Assembly (NCBI GenBank): GCA_031278395.1
Contig: JAITKM010000061.1
Location: 1-31,343, forward strand
Direction of reading: 5' to 3'
From: Deltaproteobacteria bacterium
Lineage (GTDB): Bacteria; Bdellovibrionota_C; UBA2361; SZUA-149; JAITKM01
DNA length: 31,343 nt
Position 1 is the stretch's first letter, and each line of letters opens with the position of its first letter. Under the pieces are notes generated by a model. That model searched no databases and was not told the DNA's origin. It saw only the letters and a program-made list of their open reading frames with translations. This document shows positions 7,278 to 14,504 of this stretch, piece after piece. The position numbers and the translations under genes are program-made.

Positions 7278-7350
7278 GGCTCCTTCGTCTAGCGGTCTAG
7301 GACAGCGGCCTCTCACGCCGTAAACACGGGTTCGATTCCCGTAGGAGTCA
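7278..7350 (+). tRNA. tRNA-Glu(CTC)
   Basis: Full cloverleaf: acceptor GGCTCCT pairs with AGGAGTC (one G-U pair), anticodon stem GCGGC/GCCGT with loop CTCTCAC gives anticodon CTC (7312-7314), and the T arm is ACGGGTTCGATTCCCGT. The discriminator is A at 7350 and CCA is not encoded. It decodes GAG. Confidence 0.95.
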
Positions 7351-7376
7351 TTTGTTATTCTATTTATTATCTTGTT

Positions 7377-7907
7377 TTAAATTTCCTGATTATTAGTGGT
7401 TTTTCCCTTATTAAACTCTTCCATAACGCGATCAGCTCCAAGGCGGGCATACTGCATAATCATATTAGCAGTTTGAGAGATTGGCAGTCCCATAGAATTT
7501 GTTTGAGATAGCATAACCAGAATTTCTTTTTTTATATCTGGGTTAAGTTCGGAAAGCATTTCGATTACTTTTTTCGCCTCTTCAAGTTGTTTTATGTTGT
7601 CTTGACGAATTTCTTCAACTTCTTGTTTCATCGCTTTAGCAATAAACGCTATTGATTTAGTAAGTTCGCTGGTAGTGCTAAGATCTGGCATTTTTAATAA
7701 AGAGAATTCCGTATTATCTTTTTGTTGACTATTCAGAATAATATCTAAAGCTTTTTTGCTAGCTTGTAAAAAACGGTTGATAAATTCTTGACCTTCGTTA
7801 GTTAGATGTTGAGATTCTGTTTGACCAGCTCCACGATTTTGCAACCCTGTAGTTTGTTTTGGTTCAGTGGGAAGGTTAAGATTTTTCTTTAAAATTGATT
7901 CAAACAT
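7377..7907 (-). CDS. Hypothetical helical protein (176 aa)
   Basis: Not recognised. No signal peptide or membrane helix is visible. The first 40 residues are polar and Gln/Asn/Thr-rich (MFESILKKNLNLPTEPKQTT); the rest is predicted helical with a likely coiled coil around residues 85-120 (AKAMKQEVEEIRQDNIKQLE and onward), ending with a Met/Gln-rich segment (TANMIMQYARLGADRVMEEF) and a polar tail. It is the first of three small minus-strand genes (7377-8785) of unknown role, but it shows no obvious sequence similarity to the other two. The ATG at 7907 lacks a strong ribosome binding site. Codon use matches the genome bulk. Confidence 0.6.
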   Translation of the reverse strand: MFESILKKNLNLPTEPKQTTGLQNRGAGQTESQHLTNEGQEFINRFLQASKKALDIILNSQQKDNTEFSLLKMPDLSTTSELTKSIAFIAKAMKQEVEEIRQDNIKQLEEAKKVIEMLSELNPDIKKEILVMLSQTNSMGLPISQTANMIMQYARLGADRVMEEFNKGKTTNNQEI

Positions 7908-8022
7908 AGATTAAACTTTAAATTTAACTTATTAATTTAACTTACACCTACGTTATGATAATTTATCGAAAAAATGTTACCTGCTGTTATAACTAGCTTA
8001 AATAATTGGTAATTTAATATCT

Positions 8023-8361
8023 CTAAATAGCTTGGTGTGAAATATGAATGACTTTTGCCCCTTGGGCTTCATAAATTAAAGATTGAGCATCGTCGCGGAA
8101 CAACCTAGAAAGCCCGTTAATCAGACTAATACCGCGGTGAACTTCACGCCAGTTTTTAATTTTTAAATGATTATGAATAGAATTAGCTATTTCACGTTGC
8201 TTTTGCAGAATTTCTTCGTATTTTTCAATTCTTAACAAAATATCTGGATTTGACAATTCGTAAGTTTGAATAGTTGTTTTGGCTCTTTGTAAAGTAGAGT
8301 CTAGCGCAGAGAGTGAATTTAAAAGCTGCAAAATTGATGAATCGTCAGAAATATTATCCAC
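8023..8361 (-). CDS. Hypothetical helical protein, paralogue of 8426-8785 (112 aa)
   Basis: Not recognised. A soluble, all-helical protein without catalytic motif. It starts with GTG at 8361, with GGAG 4 nt upstream. It aligns with its upstream neighbour along most of its length: ILQLLNSLSALDSTLQRAKT against LEKISYSINELEVAVYTARK, RIEKYEEILQKQR against RLDEYDKIIIKEK, and REVHRGISLINGLSRLFRDD against RSIRRLINLISKLSAMIRDD. Shared anchors are the [IL][DE]xY[ED] block and the terminal RDD. The two genes, separated by 64 bp on the same strand, therefore look like an old tandem duplication. The function cannot be read from the sequence. Confidence 0.6.
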   Translation of the reverse strand: MDNISDDSSILQLLNSLSALDSTLQRAKTTIQTYELSNPDILLRIEKYEEILQKQREIANSIHNHLKIKNWREVHRGISLINGLSRLFRDDAQSLIYEAQGAKVIHISHQAI

Positions 8362-8425
8362 GTGACTCCATTTGCTTGGTTAATAAAACATTGGGTCACG
8401 CTTCTATAGAAAATAACAAGATCTG

Positions 8426-8785
8426 TCAACTATAGGCTATTTCCTCATAGTTTTGAACTAAATTCAAGGTTAACGCATTATTTTGTTTAATAGTTTTTAC
8501 ATCATCACGGATCATAGCGGAAAGTTTGCTAATTAGATTAATTAAACGTCTTATTGAACGAAGATTGTTCGGGGTCGGGTTAGCCCAAAGTTGGCAAACT
8601 TCTGCAAACAAAGTTTTTTCTTTGATAATAATTTTGTCATACTCATCCAACCGCAAAAACATTCGTTTCATATGGTTAGAAAAAGGATGAGGATTTAGAT
8701 TTAAAATAATTTTACGGGCAGTATAGACAGCAACTTCTAATTCATTAATTGAATATGAAATTTTTTCAAGGGTTGTTTTTTCCAT
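8426..8785 (-). CDS. Hypothetical helical protein, paralogue of 8023-8361 (119 aa)
   Basis: Not recognised. The frame is open to 8839, but ATG 8785 (MEKTTLEK) is preceded by GGAG at about 9-nt spacing and gives a start level with the paralogue, so it is preferred. The protein is soluble and helical; the family signature shared with the neighbour is R[IL][DE]xY[ED] in the middle and a final amphipathic helix ending IRDD or FRDD. It adds a short Asn/Thr-rich tail (KQNNALTLNLVQNYEE). Its spacing and orientation suggest co-transcription with 8023-8361. Confidence 0.6.
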   Translation of the reverse strand: MEKTTLEKISYSINELEVAVYTARKIILNLNPHPFSNHMKRMFLRLDEYDKIIIKEKTLFAEVCQLWANPTPNNLRSIRRLINLISKLSAMIRDDVKTIKQNNALTLNLVQNYEEIAYS

Positions 8786-8953
8786 ATAGTTTTCTCCGAA
8801 AGATAACGGCGTTAATCTTAATAACTTCGTTAATTGCAACGGAACTACAGTAAAAAACCTAAAAAAACCTGCAATTCACCTTAGCAAATTTTGAGCCTAA
8901 AAAATTACAAAGAAATTAAACGGCTATAATTTATACTCGAAAAAGAAAACAGT

Positions 8954-9009
8954 AAAATTTGCACAACTCGGCAAATTTTGCCTGCAAAAATTTCCAAGTT
9001 GTGCGAATT
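8954..9009. repeat. Nested inverted repeat upstream of trpS
   Basis: AATTTGCACAACTCGG (8956-8971) faces CCAAGTTGTGCGAATT (8994-9009) with two imperfect pairs. Inside, GGCAAATTTTGCC (8970-8982) is a perfect 6-1-6 palindrome. It lies in the 8840-9137 gap, between the divergent small-protein gene and trpS. I see no T-box or other known leader for trpS. Confidence 0.6.
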
Positions 9010-9137
9010 GTTTTGGCTAAAAGTAGATACTTAGTTTGGGATTCTCTGAAAGAAGTCCTTGAAAAAGAATTGTCAAAGTAGTATGGGGTTAGCCCCTACA
9101 GCTGTATAAAAAACTGCATAATTATTGATTTAAGGAT

Positions 9138-10139
9138 ATGAATAACAAAATAGTTTTAACAGGTATCAAACCAACAGGAATTCCTCATTTGGGTAACCTA
9201 GTAGGAGTAATAGATCCACTAATTAAGTTATCTTATGATACTAAACGCACTTTTGCATTTATTGCTGATTTGCACGCTTTAAATGACGTCAAAGCCAGGG
9301 CAAATATTAAAAGCAATACATATGAAGTAGCGATAAGTATGTTGGCATTTAACCCTGATCCTGAAAAATTTATTTTATTTCGACAGTCTGATATAGCAGA
9401 AGTCTCGCAGTTATCGTCATTATTAATGAACGTAACTTCTAAGGGGCTAATGAATAAAGCGCACGCTTATAAAGCATTTGTAGATAAAAATATCGCTAAT
9501 GGTTTTGATAAAGATGCTGGTATAAATATGGGCTTATTTACCTATCCGATACTTATGGCAGCAGATATTTTACTTTATAACGCTGATCTGGTTCCGCTTG
9601 GTCAAGACCAAAGGCAGCATCTCGAATTTACCAGAGATATTGCTGCGGCTTTTAACCACGCCTACAAAGAAAATGTCTTTAAACTTCCTGAGGCATTGAT
9701 TTCTGAGAAAACTGGTATCATGATGCCCGGACTAGATGGCAGAAAAATGAGTAAAAGTTATGATAATTATATCAATATTTTTTGTGCCGAAGATGTTTTA
9801 AAAAAGAAAATTATGAAAATAAAAACAGATTCTAAAACTCCAGCTGAACCTAAGAATCCAGATGAATCTATTATTTTTGCTATCTATCAAAATTTTGCTA
9901 GTCCAGATGAAACTAAGAATATGCGGGATAGATTTTTAAATGGAGGTCTTGGATATGGAACAGCCAAACAAGAATTATTTGAGTTAATCAACTCGCGTTT
10001 AAAAGGTCTAAGAAATATTTATCAAAATTTAATTAACGACAAAAAACACGTTGATAATGTTTTAAAACGCGGAGCGGAAATAGCCGGAGAAATTGCTCAA
10101 AAAAACTTGAAGAAAGTTAAGCAAGTTATGCTTGGATAG
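9138..10139 (+). CDS. trpS: Tryptophanyl-tRNA synthetase
   Basis: Class I aminoacyl-tRNA synthetase that charges tRNA-Trp. The HIGH motif appears as PHLGN (16-20, in GIKPTGIPHLGNLVG) and the KMSKS loop as KMSKS (203-207, in GRKMSKSYDN). Between them are the TrpRS blocks MGLFTYPILMAADILLY and VPLGQDQRQHLEFTRDIA, which bind tryptophan and adenylate. At 333 aa it is the usual bacterial length and appears complete. It begins with ATG after TAAGGATATG, so AAGGA gives a short-spaced ribosome binding site. It is a single gene, divergent from the small-protein genes and convergent with the Tad operon. Tryptophan-dependent control is not evident: the upstream region holds inverted repeats but no T-box sequence. 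Confidence 0.96.
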   Translation: MNNKIVLTGIKPTGIPHLGNLVGVIDPLIKLSYDTKRTFAFIADLHALNDVKARANIKSNTYEVAISMLAFNPDPEKFILFRQSDIAEVSQLSSLLMNVTSKGLMNKAHAYKAFVDKNIANGFDKDAGINMGLFTYPILMAADILLYNADLVPLGQDQRQHLEFTRDIAAAFNHAYKENVFKLPEALISEKTGIMMPGLDGRKMSKSYDNYINIFCAEDVLKKKIMKIKTDSKTPAEPKNPDESIIFAIYQNFASPDETKNMRDRFLNGGLGYGTAKQELFELINSRLKGLRNIYQNLINDKKHVDNVLKRGAEIAGEIAQKNLKKVKQVMLG

Positions 10140-10183
10140 TTTCCCTCTATGACTGATGGAGAGTGCGACTGAGGGGCACGCCT

Positions 10184-11074
10184 CTATTTAAGATAATTAA
10201 AGTTTTCTACTTTTAAATTTGAAAGGTTGTTGTTGATATTAATGACGGGTAAGATTGGCACAGCGGCAACCACTAAAACTAAACCCAACACTGCAAAAAA
10301 TACAGGTAAGACAACCAAATTCTCTAACCTTTTAATTCTGGATTCCACTGCAAGGCGCCACTCGATGTGAGTATGTTCACTTAAACTTTGCAGAGCCGGC
10401 ACCAGCTCACCACCTTGGGAATTACTAATATCTAAATAAATTAAAACATGTCTTAAAACTTGAATATTGGTAGCATTAGCAACCTTTTCTAAAGCTTCAG
10501 AAAAAGGAATACCACTAGCAGTTAATTGATAAACTAGACGAAAAAGAGCAAGAGTTTTGTTAGGTTGAACCTGCGGGTTAGCTGTGATTTTTTCTAAAGC
10601 TGGTAGAACACCCTGCCCAGCTGAAATTAATAAAATTAGATTTTCTAAAATAATTGGAGTTTGAAAAAGAATGGTTTGCTTAAACTTATTAGTACAATAC
10701 TGAAAATAACCAGCCAGAATTAAAACTGCAAGATAGAAACTTAAAATTAAACTCAATACCCAAGCCACAGTCGTGCCTCTAGAAAAACCCAAAAATAAAC
10801 CAACACTTAAACAAACCGCCAAAACACAAATCACAACACCAAAAGCAAAACTCCTTTCAGCTGAACTAATAAAACCCGCCCGTCCAAAACGCCCCCTAAG
10901 TTTGTTTAAGATATTAGTGTTTTTATCCCAATTTACATGTTTTTCAGCTGCTCTTGAATTAAAAAAAGATAACTGAAACTTGGCGCTATTTTTTCTAAAT
11001 TGTTTGCCAAGTAAGAAAAGAGCATAGCCAAAGAGGAGGAGCAGAATTAAAAAAAATACAGCTTGTTGTTCCAT
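10184..11074 (-). CDS. tadC: Tad pilus inner-membrane platform protein TadC
   Basis: Second of two type II secretion F-domain membrane proteins that form the inner-membrane platform for Flp/Tad pilus assembly. Hydrophobic helices lie at about residues 5-22, 75-95, 100-123 and 250-272. The F-domain core reads LFQTPIILENLILLISAGQG, with GVLPALEKI and ASGIPFSEALEKVANAT, matching T2SSF proteins. At 296 aa it is normal for TadC. It is the last gene of the minus-strand operon, 6 bp after tadB. A weak inverted repeat (CCCTC at 10143, GAGGG at 10171) lies between it and trpS and may end both transcripts. TadB/TadC assignment follows gene order after the ATPase. Confidence 0.85.
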   Translation of the reverse strand: MEQQAVFFLILLLLFGYALFLLGKQFRKNSAKFQLSFFNSRAAEKHVNWDKNTNILNKLRGRFGRAGFISSAERSFAFGVVICVLAVCLSVGLFLGFSRGTTVAWVLSLILSFYLAVLILAGYFQYCTNKFKQTILFQTPIILENLILLISAGQGVLPALEKITANPQVQPNKTLALFRLVYQLTASGIPFSEALEKVANATNIQVLRHVLIYLDISNSQGGELVPALQSLSEHTHIEWRLAVESRIKRLENLVVLPVFFAVLGLVLVVAAVPILPVININNNLSNLKVENFNYLK

Positions 11075-11080
11075 AATTAG

Positions 11081-12001
11081 TCAAGGCTTAAAATTACTCA
11101 TGCAGCGCAACATAAGATAGTTAAACAAAATTAAAATAATTCCAACCGAAGCTAAAGTATTGGCAGTTGGTTGATGGAGAATTAAATCCCAAAAATTTTT
11201 GGTTCGAGCAGCAGTGAACAAGATTAGTAGCGGAGTTAAAATTAACAAAATATTAGCAGTCAGTTTCATAGATGTCGTGCTAGTTTTAGCTGAAAGAATT
11301 AAATTAACTCGATCTTTACTAATTAAAGCTAGACGTTGCAGAGTTGGAGCAAACTTACCACCATTTTCAGTAATTAAATACAAAGCACGCCTAAAAAGCT
11401 CTAATTCTGGTAGTCTAATGGTTTGAGCAAATTGATTAATCGCAGTTTCTTTATCCACGCCGCCAGCAATTTTATCTAAAAGTAGTTTAATCTCGATTGC
11501 TACTAAATTTTTTTCTGGTAAAAGTCGCACAGATTTTTCTAACGCCGGATATAAACTTAACCCAGCTTTCATATATGAAGCCACAGCTAACAAAATAGAC
11601 GGATAGTCGCTTAAAAAAATCATTGCTCGTTTATTAACTTGGTTTTGTAAGAAAGCAATGGGTATCCAAAAACCTCCCAGCATAATTAATGGCAGAAAAT
11701 AAAAATTTATAAATTTCCCAGCTAGATAAGCTCCCAACAGAGCACATCCTAAACAGAGGATTAAAACTAAAAAAACCGGTAATTTGCAATTAGCCTGTAG
11801 AATTAGGCAAGTTAAATTAGAAACCAGGGGAAGCTGTTGCCACCAGCTCGCAGCTGCAGATTTAATTTTTCCGGTTTGAGAAAGGTAGCTTATATTTTTA
11901 TTTAGCTGAGCCTCACTTGCCCATTCTTTGGCAAAAAGCTGCTGCGTTCTTTCACGTGACTCAGAATAACGAGGGGAAAAAATAGAATTTAAATTTAACA
12001 T
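11081..12001 (-). CDS. tadB: Tad pilus inner-membrane platform protein TadB
   Basis: First F-domain platform protein of the Tad system, expected to contact the CpaF ATPase. Hydrophobic segments are at about residues 73-118 (two helices) and 246-300 (two helices). The F domain reads FLSDYPSILLAVASYMKAGL, then LYPALEKSVRLLP, ELFRRALYLITENGGKFAP and TLQRLALISKDR, the typical order. At 306 aa it is about family length. It starts one base after the cpaF stop codon (TGA then AATG), a spacing consistent with translational coupling, and is followed 6 bp later by tadC. Its N-terminal 60 residues are polar and cytoplasmic. Confidence 0.87.
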   Translation of the reverse strand: MLNLNSIFSPRYSESRERTQQLFAKEWASEAQLNKNISYLSQTGKIKSAAASWWQQLPLVSNLTCLILQANCKLPVFLVLILCLGCALLGAYLAGKFINFYFLPLIMLGGFWIPIAFLQNQVNKRAMIFLSDYPSILLAVASYMKAGLSLYPALEKSVRLLPEKNLVAIEIKLLLDKIAGGVDKETAINQFAQTIRLPELELFRRALYLITENGGKFAPTLQRLALISKDRVNLILSAKTSTTSMKLTANILLILTPLLILFTAARTKNFWDLILHQPTANTLASVGIILILFNYLMLRCMSNFKP

Positions 12002-12002
12002 T

Positions 12003-13379
12003 TCAGTCTAAGCCTATTAAACTACCAGGCGTTGGTAAAACAACCTCGTATTCGTTAAGTAAATTTCCAAAAGCGCTAATTCCGGAATCACGTCGCCAAG
12101 TTGGTACTGCTGAACTTTGCTCATGGCTTAAATATGAAAAAATTGGCGAGATTTGCACCACACCATCAGCCGCAGAACCAACTTCGGCAACTTCAAGAAT
12201 TCTGCGTTTCTTTTCGGTCTTGTCTAAGCCTAAAAACAATACCACTGCCAGCGCATTAGAAATTTGGCGCCTAATACTTTCGATTGTTACATTGCCTTGC
12301 GCTCTAGATAAAAAAAGCTCTAGCCTCGATAAGGCATCTTTGGCACTTCTGGCGTGAATAGTTGACATACCACTATGCCCTGATGAACAAACGTCAATAA
12401 ACGCTTCTGCCGCAGTGCTCGACCGGATCTCGCCTAAAATAATGCGGTTCATCGCCATCCGCATACCCGTATGAATGGCTTGGGCTGGCGTAATTCTGCC
12501 GTAGCCTTCAGTGTTTGCTTCACGTGTTAAAAGAGTTCGGACAAAATTCCGGCTCAAAACAATCTCATTGGTATCTTCAATAATTAGAATAGATTCCTTT
12601 TCTGAAATTTGTGTGGCTAGTCCCTTAGTGAGTGTGGTTTTGCCTGTGCCAACCTCACCAGCGATTAGCAGCGAGTCTTTGCCGTTATGAATAATAGCCG
12701 CAAGATAATTTAAAATAATTTTTGGCGCTAAACCTAACTCAATTAAATCTTTAAAAGAAATATCGGGATGTCTTGCAATTCTTAAAGTTAGCATGGGTCC
12801 ATAACCGATTGGCGAAAACGATTCATGGGTTACACAAATTCGAACTTGACGGTCAAGAGTTGTGTCCACTACTGGCGTAGCTAAAGTGCAAGCTTTGCCA
12901 CAGCGTTTTAAAAGATTTTCAATAAAAGCACAGTAAGTATGGTGGTCAGTAAATTTTAGGTCGGTTTTTATATTTTCACGTCCAATCTGCACGCTAATAT
13001 CTTTATAATTACTAACAATAATATCGTTAATGCAGGGATTGTTAACCAAAGGTGTTAGAATGTCATAGTTAGTAAAACTTACGGTAAGAGATTCAATCAC
13101 GCTTTGTCTTTCTTTAGCGCTTAATTCTGAATTTGAAACTTTTTCAATAGACTGCACCAAAGATTCAAAGTGTTCTTGGGTGAACTTGTTTTTAGGGTGT
13201 TCGTTAAAAGCAGAATTTTCACCAATTTTTTCTTTAGCTGTTTTAAGAATGTCTTTAGCGGTGTGGGTCAAAGCTTCTTGCTTGTAAATCATTTGGGAAA
13301 CAGCATTAGCCTCACGCTTAAAATCTTTGCCCAGATAGAGCTTTTTAATTTCATCAGAGGTTAGAAAATCTGGTTTCAT
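12003..13379 (-). CDS. cpaF: Tad pilus assembly ATPase CpaF (TadA)
   Basis: Secretion ATPase that powers Flp pilus assembly at the cytoplasmic face of the inner membrane. The Walker A motif is GEVGTGKTT (241-249), the Walker B region RIILGEIRSS (312-321), and the His box STIHA (H342); the Asp box region is IIEDTNEI (267-274). The N-terminal domain includes NNPCINDIIV, the usual CpaF block before the ATPase core. At 458 aa it is family-typical. It lies 3 nt after cpaB and 1 nt before tadB, so the three genes are tightly packed. No strong ribosome binding site precedes the ATG, consistent with coupling to cpaB. The C-terminal tail after VLFLGLDKTEKKRR is slightly long. Confidence 0.95.
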   Translation of the reverse strand: MKPDFLTSDEIKKLYLGKDFKREANAVSQMIYKQEALTHTAKDILKTAKEKIGENSAFNEHPKNKFTQEHFESLVQSIEKVSNSELSAKERQSVIESLTVSFTNYDILTPLVNNPCINDIIVSNYKDISVQIGRENIKTDLKFTDHHTYCAFIENLLKRCGKACTLATPVVDTTLDRQVRICVTHESFSPIGYGPMLTLRIARHPDISFKDLIELGLAPKIILNYLAAIIHNGKDSLLIAGEVGTGKTTLTKGLATQISEKESILIIEDTNEIVLSRNFVRTLLTREANTEGYGRITPAQAIHTGMRMAMNRIILGEIRSSTAAEAFIDVCSSGHSGMSTIHARSAKDALSRLELFLSRAQGNVTIESIRRQISNALAVVLFLGLDKTEKKRRILEVAEVGSAADGVVQISPIFSYLSHEQSSAVPTWRRDSGISAFGNLLNEYEVVLPTPGSLIGLD

Positions 13380-13382
13380 GGC

Positions 13383-14228
13383 TCATTCTTGTTCCCATTT
13401 GCCGGAATCGGTTAGTACATATTTTTTACCGTCTGGTCCTTTGGCGTGTCCTTTAATTATCTTTTTAGTTTCTTTTTTTATACCCAGCACAATATTTTGA
13501 TTCATATTAGTAGTCGTTGTCGGTGTATTATCTGTAACGCCCCGCAAGGCAAAAGTCAGTTTGCCAATACTAGCGGCTGTTTTGATTTTTAAAGCCTCTT
13601 CTTGGCTGACTAAGATAGTAATAGTTGCAGGAAGTTGCGCCGAAGAGTAAGACGAGCTTTGAGTAGCCACCCGACCTGCCGAAAGAATTTTTACATTTTC
13701 GGCAATGACTTTGGCTTCTGGTCCGCCAGAACGTGATTCTCGAATCACAATCACGTCCACATAATTACCCGACCTTGCCCAACCTTCAACCGCAGATTCA
13801 GCGTCAACTTTAACAGTAATTGCTCGCATACTTTCTGGAATACCTTCAACTACAGCATTCAAGTCTGTAGTTTTAGTTAAAGCCGATTGCAAGACAGGCA
13901 TATATTTAGGCAGAAAAGTAGTTGTTGCCGCGCCTTCGTAATCTTGAATATCAAAGACGTAATGCGCGGAAGCTTTGGAACGCGACCATTTCATGAGTGT
14001 CCAATCTTTGTTAGTAATTTTTTCACCTTTAGCCAAACTACGGGTTGGCACTGGCAACATAATTAAATCGTTCTCGTTAAGTTCTGCATTTTGAGACGAG
14101 GGATTAGGTTTGGTTAGCATCAGAAAAAACAAAAAGATAAAGACTAAGAGAAGAAAGGGGATATATTGCTTAAAATTGCAACGCCTAATCCGAACTGGTC
14201 TTTTAATTGTTTTTGGTGGCTTATTCAT
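13383..14228 (-). CDS. cpaB: Tad pilus assembly protein CpaB (RcpC)
   Basis: Periplasmic SAF-domain protein of the Tad machine, thought to work with the outer-membrane secretin. A short basic N-terminus is followed by one membrane anchor (about residues 22-38, IPFLLLVFIFLFFLMLT). The SAF domain follows: MLPVPTRSLAKGEKITNKDW and later LPKYMPVLQSALTK. Next comes the RcpC/CpaB domain, with MRAITVKVDAESAVEGWARS, NYVDVIVI, AENVKILSAG and ATITILVSQEEALKIKTAAS. ATG 14228 is preferred over GTG 14234 because AAGG stands 5 nt before it. At 281 aa the size is normal. It follows the pilin-like gene by 11 bp. No CpaC secretin gene follows, which is unusual because cpaB and cpaC are commonly adjacent. Confidence 0.9.
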   Translation of the reverse strand: MNKPPKTIKRPVRIRRCNFKQYIPFLLLVFIFLFFLMLTKPNPSSQNAELNENDLIMLPVPTRSLAKGEKITNKDWTLMKWSRSKASAHYVFDIQDYEGAATTTFLPKYMPVLQSALTKTTDLNAVVEGIPESMRAITVKVDAESAVEGWARSGNYVDVIVIRESRSGGPEAKVIAENVKILSAGRVATQSSSYSSAQLPATITILVSQEEALKIKTAASIGKLTFALRGVTDNTPTTTTNMNQNIVLGIKKETKKIIKGHAKGPDGKKYVLTDSGKWEQE

Positions 14229-14239
14229 AATCACCTTCG

Positions 14240-14482
14240 TTAACCATTTAATGGATCTTCAGTGGTAGTAGGATCTAATAATAATTTTTCATTTAACTGG
14301 CTTGGGGCGCGGGTTACTGAAAATGTTTGAAAATAGCTACTCAAGTTGTCGTAGAAAACAGCCACACCCGCAGAAAGCAAGACCACGGCAGTAATAAATA
14401 AAATTTGCTCCAAAGCCAGATTACCTCGTTCTTTAGATTTTCTTAATTGATTTAGTATTTTTGATAGATGGTTTAACTTCAT
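14240..14482 (-). CDS. Flp-type prepilin-like protein (80 aa)
   Basis: Likely structural or minor pilin of the Tad system. A basic leader of 20 residues (MKLNHLSKILNQLRKSKERG) ends in Gly20. It is followed by NLALEQILFI with Glu at +5 (E25), the hallmark of a prepilin-peptidase site, and a 20-residue hydrophobic helix (FITAVVLLSAGVAVFYDNL). A short polar tail ends in Pro/Thr-rich sequence. Typical Flp pilins have a similar size, but the long leader also resembles TadE-like pseudopilins, so which one it is stays open. It lies between cpaE and cpaB, with AGGAG about 9 nt before the start. The prepilin peptidase itself is not in the window. Confidence 0.75.
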   Translation of the reverse strand: MKLNHLSKILNQLRKSKERGNLALEQILFITAVVLLSAGVAVFYDNLSSYFQTFSVTRAPSQLNEKLLLDPTTTEDPLNG

Positions 14483-14504
14483 AATATGGACTCCTTAAAA
14501 TAAA

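Noticed and set aside
8840-9137. T-box riboswitch before trpS
   Set aside because: No T-box core sequence or matching terminator/antiterminator pair was seen.
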